A stretch of 64,000 bases of DNA, taken from positions 310,001 through 374,000 of the forward strand of contig DJXN01000002.1 in the NCBI GenBank assembly GCA_002449765.1, in the 5' to 3' direction. Every line of letters begins with the position of its first letter. The first letter of the stretch is position 1. Shown here piece after piece: positions 27,696 to 35,225 of the stretch. Under the pieces are notes generated by a model. The model worked only from the letters and a program-made list of their open reading frames with translations. It had not been told where the DNA came from and searched no databases. This stretch comes from Fibrobacter sp. UBA7003 (GTDB lineage Bacteria > Fibrobacterota > Fibrobacteria > Fibrobacterales > Fibrobacteraceae). The position numbers and the translations under genes are program-made.

Positions 27696-28681
27696 AGCCC
27701 TCTCCCGTAGGCGCAGTAGGAGTCTTCTTGCATGTAGTCGCCGTCGTGGTAGTAAGCGGCACGGGCGCGGCAACCGCCGCAGCGGTCGTTGAACTTGCAC
27801 TTGCCGCAAGAACCGGAGTATGCCTTGGTGCGGAGTTTCTTGAACACATCGGCGTTCGCCCAGATTTCGTCGAATGGAGTATCGTGCACATCGCCCGCCT
27901 CTTCCATCATGTAGGCGCAGGGACGCACCTTACCGATGGGACTCACGATGCAGTAGTCAATGCCGGCGAGGCAGCCTCGGCTGTAGCGGGTCTTGATGTC
28001 CAATTGGTCCGCGATGCGCAGGAACTGCGGGGCGCAGGTCGGCTTCACGGGGATTCCGAGCGTGCGGCTCTTTTCCATAATCTTGCGGAGGAGGCCCTCG
28101 TATTCGGCGACGCGCAGGGCGTGACCTTCAATTTCCTTGCCGCGTCCCACGGGAATCAGGAAGAAAATCTGGTGGTTCACCGCGCCAATTTCCTTGACCC
28201 AGTCCATGATGTCGAAAATCTCGTTCTGGTTCCAGTCCATAATGGTCGTGTGAATCTGGAACGGGAGGCCCGCCGCCTTGCAGTTCTCGATGCCCATCAT
28301 CGTGAGTTCAAATGCGTCCGGGAGGCCACGGAAGTCGTTGTGGCGCTTGGGGTCAATACTGTCGATGCTGATGCCCATGGCCATCGCGCCGGCCTTTTTG
28401 AGTTCAAAGGCAAGGTCGTGCGTGATGAGCGTGCCGTTGGTACCGAATACCGGGCGAAGTCCCTTGCTCGAGGCATGCGCGACAAGTTCCACAATGTCCG
28501 GGCGGGTCATGGGTTCGCCACCGCTAAAGATCATGATCTTGAACCCCGCCTTCGCGATTTCATCAATCAGTTTCAAAGCTTCTGCGGTCGTGAGTTCCGC
28601 AGCCTTGTTCTCGCCCGCGTCCTGATAGCAGTGCTTGCAGGTCAGGTTACACTTGTTGGTGGTCATCCAAGATACAATCAT
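27692..28681 (-). CDS. Radical SAM/SPASM protein, AhbD/NirJ-like
   Basis: 329 residues. The radical SAM cluster motif is CNLTCKHC (Cys 11, 15, 18), followed by FSGGEPM. A C-terminal SPASM-type Cys set (RPCAYM, SGSCGKCKFNDRCGGCRARA, SYCAYG) should hold a second or third iron-sulfur cluster. The opening MIVSWMTTNKCNLTCKHCYQDAG resembles AhbD/NirJ2 proteins of the siroheme-based route to heme, which decarboxylate side chains, but no other heme genes are near and many SPASM proteins mature peptides instead. A TATCTTTG element at 28707-28714 lies 25 bases before the start. Confidence 0.8.
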   Translation of the reverse strand: MIVSWMTTNKCNLTCKHCYQDAGENKAAELTTAEALKLIDEIAKAGFKIMIFSGGEPMTRPDIVELVAHASSKGLRPVFGTNGTLITHDLAFELKKAGAMAMGISIDSIDPKRHNDFRGLPDAFELTMMGIENCKAAGLPFQIHTTIMDWNQNEIFDIMDWVKEIGAVNHQIFFLIPVGRGKEIEGHALRVAEYEGLLRKIMEKSRTLGIPVKPTCAPQFLRIADQLDIKTRYSRGCLAGIDYCIVSPIGKVRPCAYMMEEAGDVHDTPFDEIWANADVFKKLRTKAYSGSCGKCKFNDRCGGCRARAAYYHDGDYMQEDSYCAYGRGL

Positions 28682-28706
28682 TCTAAAACCTCAGTCAATA
28701 ACGATA

Positions 28707-28714
28707 CAAAGATA
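28707..28714 (-). promoter_or_regulatory. -7 element TATCTTTG of the radical SAM-tadA transcript
   Basis: Exact TAnnTTTG match, 25 bases before the ATG, so this transcript has a leader. Confidence 0.55.
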
Positions 28715-28883
28715 GCAATCTGCGCCATCATCAAAATCCAGCCAAATGTATTCAAAAACCGCCCGAAAGTGTGATATAAAGCAGAATAACGCGAAAAATC
28801 GCCCTAATCGGCAGGTCTAATGAAGATATTTTGCAATTTCGTGACACTTTACCGCCTTTTTTTTGATATTTTACAAGCCAAAC

Positions 28884-28923
28884 AGGAACGATAGCGTTCC
28901 TTCTACGAATTTTAGGAGTTCCT
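28884..28923 (+). promoter_or_regulatory. Leader hairpin and ribosome site of the TlpA-like gene
   Basis: AGGAACG (28884-28890) pairs with CGTTCCT (28895-28901). The same left arm could instead pair with GTTCCT at 28918-28923, next to the AGGAG ribosome site at 28914-28918. Two exclusive pairings are possible; regulation is only a guess. Confidence 0.35.
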
Positions 28924-29469
28924 ATGCGTTTTTTTGCACGAATTTTGAGCATTGCGGCAGTAGCCTCGGGCATCGCATTCGCCCAGCTCGCGCCCCAGCC
29001 CCAGCAAGCCAATATCACTCCAATGACCGATTCCACCGGTGCAACCATGAAAATGGACTTCAGCATCCCCTTAAGCGGGGTCAGCGACCCGGGAATCCTC
29101 TTTAGCCACTTTTCCAAGCGCCCGCTGCTCATCTACTACTTCAGCCCCAAGTGCCCCCACTGCCAAAAGCACTTCCCCGAAGTCCAGGGAATCATGAAGG
29201 AGTATGAAAAATCGGGAGCAACCGGTATCGCCATCGCGATTAGCGGAAGCATCAAGAAAAACGACATCCGCATGTTCATCGACCAGTTCAAGGTCGTCGT
29301 TCCTGTTTTCCAGGACACCAACCAGAAATTCGGGCCCATCTACGGCAACGGGTACGTTCCCGTGCTCTATCTGGTACTCGAGGACGGGACCATCTACCGC
29401 TATGAGACCCTCGACGAAGCGAACATAAACCACCTCCGTGCCACCCTCAACAAGGCTCTGAACAAATAA
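28924..29469 (+). CDS. Exported thioredoxin-like protein (TlpA/redoxin type)
   Basis: 181 residues. A signal peptide (MRFFARILSIAAVASGIAFA) is followed by about 45 residues of linker, then a thioredoxin fold with the redox motif FSPKCPHCQKHFPE (CPHC), and a cis-Pro in NGYVPVLYL. It should work in the periplasm as a thiol reductase or in disulfide handling; CPHC is typical of DsbA-like oxidants as well as some reductants, so direction is open. AGGAG lies five bases before the ATG. It stands alone, ending at the bidirectional hairpin shared with the tRNA gene. Confidence 0.85.
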   Translation: MRFFARILSIAAVASGIAFAQLAPQPQQANITPMTDSTGATMKMDFSIPLSGVSDPGILFSHFSKRPLLIYYFSPKCPHCQKHFPEVQGIMKEYEKSGATGIAIAISGSIKKNDIRMFIDQFKVVVPVFQDTNQKFGPIYGNGYVPVLYLVLEDGTIYRYETLDEANINHLRATLNKALNK

Positions 29470-29470
29470 A

Positions 29471-29499
29471 AACTCTGGACACCATCGGCATCCAGAGTT
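29471..29499 (-). terminator. Terminator of the tRNA-Arg gene, possibly bidirectional
   Basis: AACTCTGGA (29471-29479) pairs with TCCAGAGTT (29491-29499). On the minus strand it is followed by five T residues, a good tRNA terminator; on the plus strand it lies two bases after the TlpA-like stop and has three T residues. Confidence 0.75.
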
Positions 29500-29502
29500 T
29501 CA

Positions 29503-29576
29503 TACTCACGGCGGGAGTCGAACCCACGACCCGCTGCTTAGAAGGCAGCTGCTCTATCCAACTGAGCTACGCGAGC
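29503..29576 (-). tRNA. tRNA-Arg (anticodon TCT)
   Basis: All arms fold by hand: acceptor GCTCGCG with CGTGAGT (two G-U pairs), D arm GCTCAGTTGGATAGAGC, anticodon stem GCTGC/GCAGC around CTTCTAA, and T arm GTGGG-TTCGACT-CCCGC. The loop gives anticodon TCT, reading AGA and AGG. The CCA end is not encoded. A TATATTTG promoter element lies nine bases upstream at 29586-29593. Confidence 0.95.
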
Positions 29577-29585
29577 GTTGTGGCG

Positions 29586-29593
29586 CAAATATA
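29586..29593 (-). promoter_or_regulatory. -7 element TATATTTG of tRNA-Arg
   Basis: Exact TAnnTTTG, nine bases before the mature tRNA 5' end. Its presence before a non-coding gene supports the view that the motif is a promoter and not a ribosome site. Confidence 0.6.
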
Positions 29594-29673
29594 GCCAAAA
29601 ACGGACTTGGCGTCAAATGCAAGGTTCTCCCAAAACCTAAATTGTATTTCGATATAGGAAAAGGACGATCCCA

Positions 29674-30642
29674 TTGAAGAAGTCTCTCGTTATTCTACTG
29701 ATTTGCCTGCTGGCCATGGCCGCATCCGCCGCGGTCAAAAAAAAACGTTTTGACATCAACGGAACAGAATCCGCACCCACTACGGAGATTATAAAAGCAG
29801 ACACCGCTAGTTCAGCGCCCGTCGCAGTCACAGACAAGCAGGCTTCCGGCTCGTCGTTTCTTTCCACAATCGCTCAAGCGCAAAAAGTCCTGCGCGAAAA
29901 GATGACATCCGCCATCACGGCAATGAAGCAGGGCGATTGGAACGCCATCTGGAAATTTCTCGCCATCTGCTTTATTTATGGGATGTTGCACGCACTCGGC
30001 CCTGGACATGGGAAATCCATCGTCGTCGGTTACTTTATCGCAAGGCGCGGACGCTGGCGGCAAGGAGTTGCACTCGGAGCAGGGATTACCGTAACCCACA
30101 CAATGAGCGCCGTCTTGCTTCTATTCATTTTATATGCAATATTCAAGGCAACCGTATTTACCGCATTTGAAACGGGCCGCATCGGCATCGAGAAGGCAAG
30201 CTACGCCCTTATCATGCTAACCGGGATATTGCTTGTCGTTCTCGGCATCCGCGACTTTTTCAAGCAACAAAAAAAGGAGCATGAAGAAACACCTTCAGAG
30301 GCCGCATTACCCCCCACAGCCCGCTGGCGCGAAATTATCGGAGTCGCAGCCATCACGGGCATTGTCCCTTGCCCGGCAGTCGCACTAATAGTCCTCTTCT
30401 GCCTTCTCAACTCTATGGTCGCACTTTCACTCCTGGGCGCTCTTGTCATCTGCATTGGCATGACCATCACCAACATCACTTTCGGTATCGCAGCCGTAGC
30501 CCTTCGCAAAGGAATCGACAAAGGAAGTGCGCACACCCGTCTGGCAGCCAACATTTACACCGCAGCGACTCTTGCTGGAGGACTTGTGATTTTTGTATCA
30601 GGGCTACTGTTGTTCAGCAACCAGTTTGCCGGGAGAGTGTAA
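29674..30642 (+). CDS. NicO/RcnA-like nickel-cobalt transporter
   Basis: 322 residues. A signal-like N-terminus is followed by a soluble stretch of about 70 residues, then six or so membrane segments. The first holds the motif HALGPGHGKS, and a later one GIVPCPAVALIVLF; both are typical of the NicO/RcnA family that moves Ni2+ or Co2+ across the inner membrane. The His-rich loop of RcnA is absent. The start is a TTG at 29674 with AAGGA eight bases upstream; I see no better ATG. Direction (uptake or efflux) cannot be told. Confidence 0.82.
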   Translation: MKKSLVILLICLLAMAASAAVKKKRFDINGTESAPTTEIIKADTASSAPVAVTDKQASGSSFLSTIAQAQKVLREKMTSAITAMKQGDWNAIWKFLAICFIYGMLHALGPGHGKSIVVGYFIARRGRWRQGVALGAGITVTHTMSAVLLLFILYAIFKATVFTAFETGRIGIEKASYALIMLTGILLVVLGIRDFFKQQKKEHEETPSEAALPPTARWREIIGVAAITGIVPCPAVALIVLFCLLNSMVALSLLGALVICIGMTITNITFGIAAVALRKGIDKGSAHTRLAANIYTAATLAGGLVIFVSGLLLFSNQFAGRV

Positions 30643-30657
30643 TCGCTCCCAGCCTTT

Positions 30658-32055
30658 CTAGTCGACAACTTCCATACCCTGCAGGCGGTACAGCACCGAC
30701 TTGAACGAGAAAAACGCCACATGGGTATTTTCCTCGTCAACCGCAAACTTGATCTTATCGAAGGTGCAAACGCACTTGGATACGGCACCCATGTCGTAGT
30801 AGTCCACGAACAGCGTGTCGTCCTTCACCTTCTGGGAAACCTTCGCCTCGATATCGCAGTAATCCTCGACATTGTTCAGTTCCACGATGGAAAGTCCATC
30901 GGGATTGTAGAGCAAGGTCGCAGTCGGGAGATCCTTCGCGGCAGGGGCAGCCATCACCTTCGGGTTGTTCTCCGAAAAACCATTCAGGCACTGGCCCTTG
31001 TAGTAGCCGGTCATCTTCAGCTGCTTCATGTCTTCCGATTCGACAGTTTCCTTTGCGATACGCATCCTGTTGCCCAGATTCAGATTGTCGTCCATGACCA
31101 GGAGGGAGGTTTGCGTAAAGGCACCTTCGGCCCTCATAGTGAAGTAGACCTGCGCCTGGCAAGCACAGCCGTCGGAAACATCATCTTCGTGCATCAGCGG
31201 CTTCACGTAGAGCGTATCGCCGGCCGCCGTCACCTCGATGCTGTCAAGAGGAACCCGCCTGGACATGCCTACAAATCCGCCAATCTCGCTACACGCCACC
31301 ATCACCCTCTCCACAAGAACATTAGCAAAGCTGGAACCGTCTTCCAAACTCATGGTGGCCATCGGAGGAAGCGCCATGTCGGCGCCGCCATCGACCATCG
31401 GATCATCGGGACCTTCCTTATCGAGGCACTTGCCGCCAACATGAGTCGCCATCTGGGTCACCCTCCCAGCAGGTTGCGCACTCGAAGAAGAGCCCGGCGC
31501 AATACTCGAGGACGACAAGCCCGGCAGCCCTGCAGACGACCCGCCCTGCGAACTGGAGGATTCGGCCGGTTCGCTAGAAGACGGATTCTCGCTGGAAGAA
31601 GAGACGACCATGCCCGAAGAAATCTTTTCCGGAACAGGGCCATCCACAACCTTGAAGACCGCATTCTCATACTTGAAATACTTGATATCGGCATCCGCAT
31701 CGGAGATATCGAACGTAAAGTCCGTAGTGCAGAACCAGTTCAAAGCTTCTCTCGTCGAATCCGAATTCCAGATATGCAGGGTATCGCCGGAACGTTCGTA
31801 CAGGCATTCACTGCATAATTCAACATCGTAACGCACCTTCGGGAGAAGAACCTGGAAGCCGCTACCTTTCGAGCCTACAACGAATGCCTCGCCATCCCCG
31901 TCCCAAGGCGTAAAGGCACCACACTCCCCGGCGTGGGCAATTTCAGCCCTTTCAGACGGCTTTCCAGAATCTCCGGTCTTGGCATTCGAAGACGAATCGT
32001 CCCCGCAGGCAACAATCATAAGCGGAAGCACAGCACATGCAAAATACTTTTTCAT
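30658..32055 (-). CDS. Ser-linker lipoprotein with CxC beta modules (1)
   Basis: 465 residues. Lipoprotein signal MKKYFACAVLPLMIVACGDDSSS with the lipid-bearing Cys before Gly-Asp-Asp. A domain of about 120 residues is followed by a Ser-rich linker (about residues 150-195), as in many secreted Fibrobacter proteins. The C-terminal half has two copies of a module with DTLYVKP, a Cys-x-Cys pair (GCACQAQVYF; KCVCTFDKIKF) and a hydrophobic strand ending near VMDD or SVLY. I know no function for it. Third lipoprotein in the operon headed by the TIGR02147-type regulator. Confidence 0.7.
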   Translation of the reverse strand: MKKYFACAVLPLMIVACGDDSSSNAKTGDSGKPSERAEIAHAGECGAFTPWDGDGEAFVVGSKGSGFQVLLPKVRYDVELCSECLYERSGDTLHIWNSDSTREALNWFCTTDFTFDISDADADIKYFKYENAVFKVVDGPVPEKISSGMVVSSSSENPSSSEPAESSSSQGGSSAGLPGLSSSSIAPGSSSSAQPAGRVTQMATHVGGKCLDKEGPDDPMVDGGADMALPPMATMSLEDGSSFANVLVERVMVACSEIGGFVGMSRRVPLDSIEVTAAGDTLYVKPLMHEDDVSDGCACQAQVYFTMRAEGAFTQTSLLVMDDNLNLGNRMRIAKETVESEDMKQLKMTGYYKGQCLNGFSENNPKVMAAPAAKDLPTATLLYNPDGLSIVELNNVEDYCDIEAKVSQKVKDDTLFVDYYDMGAVSKCVCTFDKIKFAVDEENTHVAFFSFKSVLYRLQGMEVVD

Positions 32056-32087
32056 ATCTATTTTCCTTCTTCAATTAAAGTCGAACA

Positions 32088-33200
32088 TCAACCATCCAAA
32101 TCGGAAGCATCCACGAGAATAGCTTTCGCCAAGGGCATCGGCTCTCCCCCATCGAACACGAGATAATTCGTATTGGAGAACGCCTCGTTCTGTTCCACCT
32201 TGAAGGACACTCGCGTCGGGCAGATGCAGTTGGTTATCGGGCTGTCCGGATTGACTTTCGGTTTGACATACAGCGTTCCATTGTCCGCATAGACATCAAA
32301 GCTTTCAAAAACAATCGCGCAAGGCATCATCACTTCAAGAATGACGATGGTATCGAAGCCATCGTCGCCCACTCTACGGCCCGCAACGGCCACTTTGGTC
32401 GACGTCGTATCAATCGGGTCCATGACAAATGAATTGCTTGCCAGCGCCGGCGCATTAGCTGTCTGCCTATCGTTCTTGCATTCCAGCTTAATATCCTTCG
32501 CCAGCTTGTGCCCCGTTATTTCTTCAACCGTAACCACGCTCATTTCGACAATTTCCATGATGTTCGGATTTGAACCGGCAACATTGTCGAAAACGAGAAC
32601 TGTCGCACGCCAGTAGGCTTCATTGTTTTCCACGGCAAAGTCCACCTTGGAATTACAAATGCACCGCTGCGCATTCGTGTTGTCGAATTTAGCCTTCACG
32701 TAAACCGTATCGTCGGACACATCGACATCGAGCGTATCGACTACGACACCGCAGGTAAGCGAAAGATTTTCGATGGTAAAGCCGGTCCGTTCGGTACCGA
32801 CATAGCGGTAGACAACCGGAGGTAATTTTTCATCGCCGTCGACAGATCGGCTCACACCAGTATCCGAACCGCCATCCAGCATAGGATCGTCCACCACACC
32901 CTTCGCAAGACACTGAGCATTGGCGTCCGTTACGACCTGGTGCTTGTCCGCAACTTTCGCCTCAGACGACGAACTTTTTGCCGACACAGACGAAGACGAT
33001 TCAACCGGAAGCGCAACCGACGATGAAGATTCAGGCGCTCCAGTCGACGAGAGTTTTTCAGCCGAAGACGATTCGGCAACCTCGGCAGAAGACGAGCTCT
33101 CGTTACCGGCCGACGGGTCAGGTGCCGTCGAAGACGAATCGTCCCCGCAGGCAATGAGCATGAGCGACAGGGCCGCAGCTGTTGCAAGTATCTTTTTCAT
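32088..33200 (-). CDS. Ser-linker lipoprotein with CxC beta modules (2)
   Basis: 370 residues. Starts MKKILATAAALSLMLIACGDDSSS, then a Ser-, Glu- and Ala-rich linker to about residue 90. Two module copies follow: DTVYVKAKFD with RCICNSKVDFAV and YWRATVLVFDN, then GTLYVKPKVN with NCICPTRVSFKV and NTNYLVFDG. The match to the neighbours shows gene duplication. AAGGAGG lies six bases before the ATG. The Cys pairs are likely disulfides outside the inner membrane or metal ligands. Confidence 0.72.
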   Translation of the reverse strand: MKKILATAAALSLMLIACGDDSSSTAPDPSAGNESSSSAEVAESSSAEKLSSTGAPESSSSVALPVESSSSVSAKSSSSEAKVADKHQVVTDANAQCLAKGVVDDPMLDGGSDTGVSRSVDGDEKLPPVVYRYVGTERTGFTIENLSLTCGVVVDTLDVDVSDDTVYVKAKFDNTNAQRCICNSKVDFAVENNEAYWRATVLVFDNVAGSNPNIMEIVEMSVVTVEEITGHKLAKDIKLECKNDRQTANAPALASNSFVMDPIDTTSTKVAVAGRRVGDDGFDTIVILEVMMPCAIVFESFDVYADNGTLYVKPKVNPDSPITNCICPTRVSFKVEQNEAFSNTNYLVFDGGEPMPLAKAILVDASDLDG

Positions 33201-33215
33201 GTTAGCCTCCTTCTT

Positions 33216-34004
33216 TTAATTATCCTTTACCGGAAGAGTTTCCTTCTGGTCAAAAGCCATGTAGTTGATACCGGAATAGGCCTTGCCGAGCGTGAACGTG
33301 GCCTTCGCCGCACATTCACAACCGTAATCCCAGCCCTTGCTCCGGCTAAAAGCCACGTACAGCGTATCGCCTTCACTACTGACAACCGGGTGGCCTTCGT
33401 TTACACCTTGCAGGAACTGCTTCTGGGCATCCTCCTCGCAAGGGATAGCGAAATAGACATTCTGCAAGACAAATTTCACGGAGTCACCCTCGACATGCTT
33501 GAACGCCTTAGGGCCACTGACATCCGATGCTGCGGCGGGGGTATCCAATTTCACATAAATGACGTTTTCCACGCACTGGATGGAGAAATCGCTCGCATGC
33601 GCAATATCGCCATCGCGTAATTCAGAAGAAGACGAAACCGGAATCGGGTCGACAACTTTATTCTCGCCTTCATCCGAGCTGCTTTCTATAACAGGACGTT
33701 CGCTCGAGCTGCTCCTGAAAATCGGCTTGATATTATTCTCATTACCGGAACTGCTGCTTTCGTCCTGCACCATTTTCGAATCCGACTCACTACTCGAAGA
33801 ACTCGGCTCCGACACACTCACCCCGTTCTCAGTTTCAGAGAGACTGCTGCTAAGCGCGCCTGCATCCCCCGACGAACAACTATTCAACGCAATTGTACTG
33901 GGATCGATGGTGCCTCCTGCGACATCTTCAACACCGCCATTGGAACACGCAATCACGAGCACCGCCAAAAGAGACCCTACGGCAATGAAAAATTTCTTAA
34001 GCAT
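33216..34004 (-). CDS. Ser-linker lipoprotein with CxC beta module (3)
   Basis: 262 residues. Starts MLKKFFIAVGSLLAVLVIACSNGG, a lipoprotein signal, then a long Ser- and Glu-rich linker. One full module is found near the C-terminus (DTLYVAFSRSKG, YGCECAAKATF, GINYMAFDQ), preceded by a degenerate copy (ENVIYVKLDT, NVYFAIPCEE) without the Cys pair. The ATG at 34004 overlaps the end of the regulator gene by eight bases, so translation of the two is coupled. A longer upstream frame is a shadow of the regulator. Confidence 0.7.
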   Translation of the reverse strand: MLKKFFIAVGSLLAVLVIACSNGGVEDVAGGTIDPSTIALNSCSSGDAGALSSSLSETENGVSVSEPSSSSSESDSKMVQDESSSSGNENNIKPIFRSSSSERPVIESSSDEGENKVVDPIPVSSSSELRDGDIAHASDFSIQCVENVIYVKLDTPAAASDVSGPKAFKHVEGDSVKFVLQNVYFAIPCEEDAQKQFLQGVNEGHPVVSSEGDTLYVAFSRSKGWDYGCECAAKATFTLGKAYSGINYMAFDQKETLPVKDN

Positions 34005-34830
34005 GGCGAGCCTCCTTGACCTTGTCGGTGACCGGAAAAAACTGGAAATTGATTCGACAAACCTGATTCTGGTCCTTGTACTCGTTTGCAATGGAAAGCA
34101 CCTTCTTGCAGCAGGCATCTATTTCTGCAATAATTCTCCGGTTTGCCTCCTCGTTCACGCTAAGCGTAACTCCGGTAAAATAACGTTCGTTCGGAGAATA
34201 GCGGTCCACGGCGCGCACGGCCATGTTCGCCATCTCCTTGTGCATGGAACGAATTGCGATAGGCAGCGCCTCCTTTGAGCCTATCACGGTCTGCTCCGTC
34301 TGCGAATAGACCTTCTCCCCGTCCTTCTTCAGGAATCCGGCCTTGAGCAAGAATTCCAAAACGTCGCGGACTTCCTCCGCCGACACGTGTTCCTTGCACT
34401 CCTCGGCAATATCGCGCGGGCAGGCACCCGGCATCATCGGGATAAGCTCCCTCAATACCGGATATTTCCACGATTCATAATATTGAAAAGCGTCTCCGTC
34501 CACGATACGCACCCTGTGTTCGAGCGCGATTTTCTGCATCTCAAGCAGGGCAGTCCTCTTGACGGAATCCTTTTCCGCATTGCAGAACACCACCAACAGC
34601 CGGAAATACTCTATTTCGAATCCGACGAGTCCCATGGCTCGTGCCACCGCATCGACCTTGACCTTGCTGAGCTTGCTCTGGCCCATGCCCACGAGCTTTA
34701 GAAAATTCGGAGACGAGAAACCAGCGCTCCGACAAAATTCACGCCACGAGAACGCGCCTAGACGCTTGCGTTCGTCGTAGTAATCCTGTATATACAGGTG
34801 GTAATCCTTATATTCGAGCACCGATTTCAT
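33997..34830 (-). CDS. TIGR02147-type regulator
   Basis: 277 residues. The N-terminus (LEYKDYHLYIQDYYDERK, FSWREFCRSAGFSSPNFLKLV) matches the TIGR02147 family that is multiplied in Fibrobacter; the second half contains a helix-turn-helix-like part (DIAEECKEHVSAEEVRDVLEFLLKAGFLKK) and a C-terminal domain with RYFTGVTLSVNEEANRRI. Such proteins are taken as transcription regulators, but none has a known ligand as far as I know. It heads an operon of three related lipoproteins, and probably controls them. The ATG at 34830 is preferred to one 36 bases upstream since the conserved region starts there. Confidence 0.8.
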   Translation of the reverse strand: MKSVLEYKDYHLYIQDYYDERKRLGAFSWREFCRSAGFSSPNFLKLVGMGQSKLSKVKVDAVARAMGLVGFEIEYFRLLVVFCNAEKDSVKRTALLEMQKIALEHRVRIVDGDAFQYYESWKYPVLRELIPMMPGACPRDIAEECKEHVSAEEVRDVLEFLLKAGFLKKDGEKVYSQTEQTVIGSKEALPIAIRSMHKEMANMAVRAVDRYSPNERYFTGVTLSVNEEANRRIIAEIDACCKKVLSIANEYKDQNQVCRINFQFFPVTDKVKEARHA

Positions 34831-34866
34831 ACTTTCCAATATATCTTTTTTCCTCAGGCAAGTCAA

Positions 34867-35225
34867 TAGTTTTATTATACAAAAATGTTCTTTTTTAGTA
34901 AATTTTCACAATATTTTCAAGAATTAAAGAAAATTTTTCACTATATTATACACACCGTATAATACAGCACCGCAAAAAAGCATCATTAAAAAGTTTTCCC
35001 ACGTCATACCCCAAGCAACCCCATATCAGGCAACATAAAAAATTCTATCTTGGCGCCCCTTTGGGGCGCATTTAGTACGGCTCGGCCATGTCAAAGCAAT
35101 GAATTGCTTTGACGTCTGCGACGTCCGTGGCTACGGCTCGAAAATGCAAAAAACAAGTTTTTCGCGCTTTCTCGCCTTGCACACTTTTGCCGCGGCACTC
35201 GCCTTTTACTAAATTTGTGCCCACT
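34867..35225. other. Region between the regulator and valS with palindromes
   Basis: AT-rich near the regulator, then a cluster of palindromes: GCGCCCC/GGGGCGC at 35053-35069, and an 11-base-arm palindrome (GTCAAAGCAAT and its complement) at 35090-35113. A direct repeat TACGGCTCG flanks the second palindrome (35076-35084 and 35132-35140). The open frame that extends valS upstream through this stretch is not real coding. The valS promoter element TAAATTTG is at 35210-35217. Confidence 0.5.
35210..35217 (+). promoter_or_regulatory. -7 element TAAATTTG of valS
   Basis: Exact TAnnTTTG, eight bases before the ATG. The start at 35226 follows from it. Confidence 0.55.

Noticed and set aside
27696..27809. 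Longer N-terminus for tadA
   Set aside because: The added residues are an Arg/Leu-rich shadow of the radical SAM gene; the GTGA overlap with a ribosome site marks the true start.
35109..35225. N-terminal extension of valS
   Set aside because: It is read from palindromic repeat DNA and lies before the TAAATTTG promoter element.
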